A stretch of 56,319 bases of DNA from Gammaproteobacteria bacterium (lineage in GTDB: Bacteria > Pseudomonadota > Gammaproteobacteria > Steroidobacterales > Rariloculaceae). Location of the stretch: positions 1-56,319 of the forward strand of contig PKRJ01000022.1 of NCBI GenBank assembly GCA_017577365.1, given 5' to 3'. The position numbers and the translations under genes are program-made. Below the pieces are notes generated by a model. The model ran no database searches, was not told the origin of the DNA, and saw only the letters and a list, made by a program, of their open reading frames with translations. The stretch's first letter is position 1, and each line of letters opens with the position of its first letter. Below are positions 51,622-56,319 of this stretch, one piece after another.

Positions 51622-52521
51622 TTACAGCTCGACCGCCTTGAACAGCCCCGGATCCGGTTGCGCGCGCGGCAGACTTTGCGGCCCACCGGTTCCGATGCCC
51701 CACTGATCCATGATGCTGTGCGAGGGCTTGTACACCGTGGGCTGCCAATCCTCGCCGACCCGCTCCAACTCCGCCGTGTATTCGACGGTGAACCCGTTCG
51801 GTGTCACGAAGTAGCTGAACGTGTTGTTGCCCGCCGTGTGTCGACCCGGTCCCCACTTCACGTCGACTTTATGACGTTTGAGCTTGGCGATGCCCCGCAT
51901 CATCTCGTCGAGGTTGGTCATATCGTAAGCAACGTGATTCAAGCAGGGCGGCCCGGGAAGAATCGCGACTCGATGATGCCATTCGTTACAACGCAGGAAC
52001 ACCATGAAATCGCCGAGCCAGTCGCTTACTTTGAAGCCCAATACGTCGACGAAGAACTTCGCGGCCGCCTGATGGTCGGGCGAATGCAGCACGACGTGAC
52101 TGATGCGCTCGGGAAGGGCCTCGCCCCGTTGCAGAGCCCTCGCCTCGCCCGCCTCGACGTCGGACGAGATCTCGAAAGGTAGCCCGTCCGCCGAGAAGAA
52201 CCGGAAGCCGTACCCGCCGCCCAGGGTCGCGAGCTCCCGCGGCTCGAAGATGATCTTGCACCCTGCCGCGCGGACCCGTTCGAACAAGGTATCGACATCG
52301 CTTCGATTCGACGCTGCGAGCGCGATGACGTCTATTCGAGCTTCGGGGCTACCGCGCAAACGGACGCAGTAGAGCTCGCGGCTGCCTTCGGCGGCGAAGT
52401 GCCACATCCCTTGGTGCTCGCCGACCTCGCGCAACCCCCACTTGTCTCGATAAAAGGCTCGCTCCGCCTCGAGGTCCGGCACGCCGTAGCCTACGTATCG
52501 TATGTCCGTTACTCGCGCCAT
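51622..52521 (-). CDS. Type I extradiol ring-cleavage dioxygenase (two-domain VOC)
   Basis: A 299-residue two-module vicinal oxygen chelate protein. The C-terminal module has the 2-His-1-Glu iron site H142, H196 and E247. Second-shell residues also match BphC-type enzymes: Y237 ten residues before the Glu, H228 in GPGRHTAG, and H182/H183 about 14 before the second ligand. This is a full catalytic set, so meta-cleavage of a catecholic substrate is well supported. The substrate itself is unknown. It lies in an operon between a FAD hydroxylase and a hydrolase. Confidence 0.88.
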   Translation of the reverse strand: MARVTDIRYVGYGVPDLEAERAFYRDKWGLREVGEHQGMWHFAAEGSRELYCVRLRGSPEARIDVIALAASNRSDVDTLFERVRAAGCKIIFEPRELATLGGGYGFRFFSADGLPFEISSDVEAGEARALQRGEALPERISHVVLHSPDHQAAAKFFVDVLGFKVSDWLGDFMVFLRCNEWHHRVAILPGPPCLNHVAYDMTNLDEMMRGIAKLKRHKVDVKWGPGRHTAGNNTFSYFVTPNGFTVEYTAELERVGEDWQPTVYKPSHSIMDQWGIGTGGPQSLPRAQPDPGLFKAVEL

Positions 52522-52672
52522 GGTCCATTCTCGTCTTTCATGACTCTAGCGAAGAAACGCGCTTCTTGGCCGCGCCTCGGTGGTCGGCGGGGCCTCACGC
52601 ATCCATGCTCCGACTGTGTCGCTCGCTTCGACGGATCTCGTGCAGCGCGCCGGTGCGGAAACCACCGGTTGC

Positions 52673-53788
52673 TCAAATCGGCGCCGCGATCACTTCGAAC
52701 ATCTGGCGCGTTTCGAAGGCTTGATCCACCGGCGGGTGCAGCCCCAGCTGGCTCTCGCAGATATACCTGGAGCGCTCGACGATGAACTTGCAGCGCTCGA
52801 AACGCCTGTTCCTGTACGCGCGAAAGGCTTCCTCGTACGACCCGGCGCGCGACAGCTCTTCCGCGAGCACGAGCGAATCTTCTATCGCCATGCCCGCCCC
52901 CTGACCGAGGTGCGGCGTCGTCGCATGCACCGCGTCGCCGACCAGCACGATACGCCCCTTGTGCCAGTCGCCCGTGAGGAACTGCCACTCCAAGGGCTTG
53001 TACACGACCTGATCGTCGTCCTGAATCCGTTCGGCGAGCTCCGCAATTCTCGGCGGTGCGTGCTGCAGCTTGCTGCGCATCGCGGCCGCGAGACCTTCCC
53101 GCGGGTAGCGCGGGTTGCCCGGCTCCGGCGTCGTCACGTACATGTACATCAGATGCTGCGACAGGGGCACCAGACCCATACCGATCGGCCCGTCGTAAAC
53201 GTGCAGGCTTACCAAATCGGCAGGCCGCTCGAAGTTGTGTCGCCAAACGCCTTGCCCGGTGAAGCGAGGCGGGGGCGCGTCGGGAAAGATCATCTGGCGA
53301 ATCGACGAGTAGAGCCCGTCGGCCCCTATGACGACGTCGAAGCGCCCCTCGCTCCCGTCGGAGAATGCGACATCGACGCCGCGTCCGTCGTCGCGAAGCG
53401 AATCGACCACGACGCCCAATCGCACCTGCGCGCCGCAAGCCTTCGCTCGATCTCCGAGTATCTTGTGCAATGCCGGCCGCGCGATACCCACGTTGGCCGG
53501 ATAACCCGGCGTCAGCTTGGGCGACGGCACCGTTGCCACGTGCGTGCCGTCCGGCCGGAAGACGTCGACATGATCGAACCCGAAGCCCGCCCCGAGGTAA
53601 TCCTCGAGCAGACCGAGCATCGACATCGCACGAACGACGTTCGATTGCTGGATGATTCCCACCCCGTAGACCGACCAGGTCGGATCGCGTTCGATCACTT
53701 CGACTCGGTGACCCGCTCTACGAAGCGCTATCGCGGAGGTAAGCCCGGCGATCCCGCCGCCCACGATCAGAACTCGCGCATCTTGCAT
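52673..53788 (-). CDS. FAD-dependent aromatic-ring monooxygenase (PHBH type)
   Basis: A 371-residue flavoprotein. The dinucleotide fold is VLIVGGGIAGL near the start, the DG motif is in VIGADGLYSSIR, and the GD motif with helix is LVGDAVHATTPHLGQGAG. Such enzymes hydroxylate phenolic rings with NAD(P)H and oxygen, giving the catechol needed by an extradiol dioxygenase. ATG 53788 is preferred (MQDARVLIVGGG); ATG 53836 adds 16 residues. It is the first structural gene after lysR, with a palindrome between. Confidence 0.88.
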   Translation of the reverse strand: MQDARVLIVGGGIAGLTSAIALRRAGHRVEVIERDPTWSVYGVGIIQQSNVVRAMSMLGLLEDYLGAGFGFDHVDVFRPDGTHVATVPSPKLTPGYPANVGIARPALHKILGDRAKACGAQVRLGVVVDSLRDDGRGVDVAFSDGSEGRFDVVIGADGLYSSIRQMIFPDAPPPRFTGQGVWRHNFERPADLVSLHVYDGPIGMGLVPLSQHLMYMYVTTPEPGNPRYPREGLAAAMRSKLQHAPPRIAELAERIQDDDQVVYKPLEWQFLTGDWHKGRIVLVGDAVHATTPHLGQGAGMAIEDSLVLAEELSRAGSYEEAFRAYRNRRFERCKFIVERSRYICESQLGLHPPVDQAFETRQMFEVIAAPI

Positions 53789-53872
53789 CGGCTTCTCTAC
53801 TCCCCGCACGCGCACCCGACCCCTCGGTGTCGCCATCGAACAGCCTACTGACAGCGCAGCATTTGTAAAACT

Positions 53873-53895
53873 AATTCGATTTATCGAGTCGAATT
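53873..53895 (-). promoter_or_regulatory. Inverted repeat upstream of the monooxygenase operon
   Basis: AATTCGA (53873-53879) and TCGAATT (53889-53895) are perfect arms with a nine-base spacer. The site lies between the lysR stop and the monooxygenase start. On the minus strand a TACAAA -10-like hexamer lies downstream with no good -35, as is common for activator-dependent promoters. It could be the LysR binding site, but it does not centre on a T-N11-A motif. Confidence 0.4.
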
Positions 53896-54806
53896 CATGC
53901 TGCAGATGCTTCCTGCATCGCGGCGTATTCGAGCATTCGGCCGAGCAGCCATTGCACGCCCCCGTCCGCCGCGCGTGTCGTGTGGTACTGCGCCATTTCC
54001 CGCATCAACGGGAAGCGGAACGGCAACGGCGCGATCGCCAACGGCAGCTGCTTCACCATCGTGCGCGCCAATCGCTCGTGCATCACGGCCAACCGGCGCG
54101 TGTTCGGCAACATCCACGGCACGGCGAGGAACGACGGTGCGACGATCTCGATGCGTCTCGGACCGAGAGCACGCAGCTGCTCCTCGGCGAACGTCTGCTG
54201 GTGACTCAACGTGACGGCGATATGCGGAGCCTCGAAGAACGCCTCGGCGGTGAGCGGGCGGCGGAATAGCGGATTGTTCTTGCAGCCGACGACGACGTGG
54301 CGCTCCTCGAACAGCAGCTTGCTCGGGTGATCCTTCGACGTGAACGATTCCGGCACCAGCAGAAGATCCGTTTCACCTTGCTCCAGCTTGCCGAGCGCCG
54401 CATCGTCGGGCGCCGAAATCTGGATACGTACACCCGGCGCCTCGTTCGCGAGCTTCGCCAGCAGCGGCCCGAGAAACACGGTGGTCACGTAATCCGAAGC
54501 GCACACTCGAAACGTGCGTTGCGAGGTCGCGGGATCGAAAACGGTCGACGCCGAGATCAGCGCGTCGATGTCCGCGAGCAGCTTCGCTACCACGGGCGCC
54601 AAGCCCTGAGCATGCGCCGTGGGCAGCATCTTCTTCCCGTACGGCACGAGAATCGGATCGTTGAAGTACTCGCGGAGGCGACCGAGAGCGGCGCTCATCG
54701 CCGGCTGGCTCAAATTCAGCTGGCGTGCCGCGTGCGACACGCTTTGCTCCTTCAACAGCACGTCCAATGCCAAGAGCAAGTTCAAATCGAACCGTTTGAA
54801 GCGCAT
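53895..54806 (-). CDS. LysR-family regulator, NodD/NahR-like
   Basis: A 303-residue regulator. The N-terminal winged helix (about 5-64, FDLNLLLALDVLLKE, SVSHAARQLNLSQPAMSAAL) is of the NodD/NahR/LinR type, followed by a periplasmic-binding-protein-like effector domain. NodD-group members usually activate nod or aromatic catabolic genes in response to a small aromatic. It lies at the head of the catabolic operon in the same direction and is divergent from a TonB receptor, so it may control both. The inducer is not known. Confidence 0.9.
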   Translation of the reverse strand: MRFKRFDLNLLLALDVLLKEQSVSHAARQLNLSQPAMSAALGRLREYFNDPILVPYGKKMLPTAHAQGLAPVVAKLLADIDALISASTVFDPATSQRTFRVCASDYVTTVFLGPLLAKLANEAPGVRIQISAPDDAALGKLEQGETDLLLVPESFTSKDHPSKLLFEERHVVVGCKNNPLFRRPLTAEAFFEAPHIAVTLSHQQTFAEEQLRALGPRRIEIVAPSFLAVPWMLPNTRRLAVMHERLARTMVKQLPLAIAPLPFRFPLMREMAQYHTTRAADGGVQWLLGRMLEYAAMQEASAA

Positions 54807-54946
54807 GGATTCGGTCCTTCGGGCGGGCCAACAGTATCAACGGCGTGAGTCATCTTCGATCGGAACAAACAATTTTACTTATACCAACGCGGTGGGCAAA
54901 ACTTCGCGTTCACGCAGTCGCGATCACGTCAAGGGGGAGGACATTC

Positions 54947-55801
54947 ATGCGCACTGCACTCGTGGGCTGTTCCGTCGCGGCAGTCATCCACTCCTTTGCG
55001 CTTCCTGCAGCAGCGCAGGAGACGGGCACAGCCGGGCTGGAAGAAGTGGTGGTCACCGCTCAACGGCGAGAAGAAACGGCTCAACGCGCCGCCGTGGCGC
55101 TCACCGCGGTGACGGGTGACGCGCTGACCCAAGCGAGCGTGACTCAAGCCACGGACTTGACGCGGTTAGTGCCTTCGATTCAGGTCGCACCCGCCTCCTC
55201 GCTCACGCAAATCTACCTTCGCGGAGTGGGCACATTCGCCGCGAACGCGTTCGCCGAGCAAGGCGTGGCATTCAACTTGAACGGCGTGTACCTGTCACGG
55301 CCCGCGGCACCGGCGGGCATGTTCTACGACCTGGAGCGTATAGAGGTGCTGAAAGGCCCGCAGGGCACCCTGTACGGACGCAACGCGACGGGCGGCGCGG
55401 TCAACGTCATCGCCGCCCGGCCGGTGATCGGCGAAACGAGCGGCTTCATCCACACCGAGCTCGGCAACTATGACACCGTCAAGAGCTCGGCGGCGATCAA
55501 CGTGGCCGTCAACGATACGGCCGCGTTCCGATTCTCCGGCCAGTACGTCGAGCGCGACGGCTACTTCAACGACGGCTACGACGACGAGGATTCGCATGCG
55601 GCGCGCGCCCAGTTCCGCCTCGACAACGCCGCGGTGGACTTCTCGATCATGGCCGATTACGCACACATTGGCGGAAAAGGCGTCGGCGGTACGATCATGC
55701 CCTTGCTCGCGGGCGAGGAAAGGCTCGGTCCCAGCGACCCGCGCGTCATCGCCGAGTACCTCACGCGCGTGCCGACGCCGCCGGTGCCGCAGATATTCGC
55801 G
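54947..55801 (+). CDS. TonB-dependent receptor, N-terminal part (interrupted)
   Basis: The first 285 codons of a TonB-dependent outer-membrane receptor. The signal peptide is about residues 1-23 (ending AAA|Q), a TonB box lies in LEEVVVTAQRR (31-41), and the plug domain includes IYLRGVG and ERIEVLKGPQGTLYGRNATGG, then the first barrel strands. ATG 54947 has gggggagg seven bases upstream. The beta-barrel should continue for several hundred residues, but from about 55802 the open frame stops resembling a receptor (see next entry). It is divergent from lysR and may import the aromatic substrate. Confidence 0.88.
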
Positions 55802-56319
55802 CGCGACGACGGCTACTACACGACCGACACCGAGCCCCTGCGCAGCGACGGCTACGCGATCGTCACCGACCCGGTCGACCTCAGCCCCACGGGCGGGTTC
55901 GACGCAGGGGACGTGGGCGCCTCGCTGCGGCTGGCCGTCGAGGGCGCCGACGGGGAACCGGTCTTCGTCGGCGTCGGGCCGGCCGCCGACGTCGCCGCGT
56001 TCCTCGGCGGCGCGGGGCACACCGTGCTCGACGACTGGAACGGCAGCGGCTTCGACGAGTGGGGCGGCGAGCTCGACTACGAGCAGGTCGCCGGCGGGCG
56101 GCTGCGCTCGCCGCCGGGGAGCGAGGACTTCTGGGCGGCGAGCAGCGAGGGCGCGGGCGAGCAGGTGCTCGAGTGGGACGTAGCCGGCGGCACCTGGACG
56201 CTGCTCGTGGCCAACGCCGACGCGAGCCGCCCCGTCGCGGTCGAGGCGGAGGCGGGGCTGCGGCTGGGCTGGCTGGTCTGGGTCGGCGTCGGCCTCACCG
56301 TGCTCGGCCTGCTCATCAC
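55802..56319 (+). other. In-frame foreign segment resembling an actinobacterial membrane protein
   Basis: The reading frame of the receptor stays open to the window end but its character changes. The peptide includes DGYAIVTDPVDLSP, PVFVGVGP, EDFWAASSEG and WTLLVANADAS, and ends in a hydrophobic helix (WLVWVGVGLTVLGLL). I recognise this as the style of a conserved actinobacterial membrane protein. Hand counting gives about 77% GC for 55861-56319 against about 65% for 55201-55740. The junction lies near 55800, with about 30 bases of doubt. The likely cause is a chimeric assembly at a contig end; a true gene fusion is much less likely. Confidence 0.7.

Noticed and set aside
55470..56183. A 237-codon frame overlapping the receptor and the foreign segment
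   Set aside because: Ser/Thr/Arg-rich with no domain; the receptor frame has a signal peptide, TonB box and plug motifs.
1..56319. tRNA, rRNA, CRISPR arrays, transposases or integrases
   Set aside because: None found on reading both strands; no cloverleaf-like clusters, regularly spaced repeats or DDE/integrase motifs were recognised.

Overview
The window reads as a chromosomal segment of a high-GC gammaproteobacterium, most like the Xanthomonadales/Steroidobacterales side of the class. I infer this from the gene order fabG-acpP-fabF-pabC-mltG-tmk-holB-pilZ, a LysC-LysA fusion enzyme, a TrpR-like YerC/YecD regulator in front of the his operon, a rhombosortase beside a type II secretion operon, and a DUF3450-ExbB-ExbB-ExbD-ExbD-TonB-TPR energy-transduction operon. 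Gene density is high and ATGA/GTGA start-stop overlaps are common. I see no tRNA, rRNA, insertion sequence or CRISPR array.

Layout. 1-1.6 kb: the 3' end of a fatty-acid oxidation gene and a cyclic-nucleotide-binding/rhodanese protein. 1.6-8.0 kb (minus): lipid synthesis, folate, cell wall, dTMP kinase, delta-prime clamp loader and PilZ. 8.0-14.2 kb: rhombosortase divergent from gspGHIJKLMN; gspC-F are not here. 14.2-21.4 kb (minus): an AddAB-like helicase/nuclease pair and an AlaA-like aminotransferase. 21.5-28 kb: a 54-residue small protein, a peroxiredoxin and the seven-gene TonB operon. 28.5-33.9 kb (plus): ilvC-ilvE-leuC-leuD-leuB behind a promoter, a leucine-rich leader peptide and a complete attenuator. 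34.0-41.3 kb (plus): yerC-hisGDCBHAFE behind a palindrome that resembles a TrpR operator. 41.3-45.2 kb (minus): a sugar dehydrogenase-like protein and LysC-LysA. 45.5-48.8 kb: a class III cyclase-like protein convergent with an ExeA-like ATPase/FHA protein, then DUF2200. 48.9-55.8 kb: a catabolic cluster of LysR regulator, FAD monooxygenase, extradiol dioxygenase, alpha/beta hydrolase, cupin and fumarylacetoacetase-like enzyme, with a divergent TonB-dependent receptor.

Main points for a second look. (1) The ilv/leu leader has mutually exclusive 1:2, 2:3 and 3:4 pairings that can be drawn base by base. (2) HisB has lost the catalytic aspartates of its phosphatase half, and no HisI is encoded here, so two histidine steps must be supplied elsewhere. 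(3) The cyclase-like gene and the ExeA-FHA gene form an unfamiliar signalling pair. (4) The extradiol cluster looks like a complete uptake, hydroxylation, ring-cleavage and hydrolysis route for an unidentified aromatic. (5) At about 55.8 kb the TonB receptor frame runs into sequence that resembles an actinobacterial membrane protein. My hand-counted GC rises from about 65% (55201-55740) to about 77% (55861-56319). This is most likely a chimeric contig end, so the last ~0.5 kb should not be trusted as belonging to this genome.
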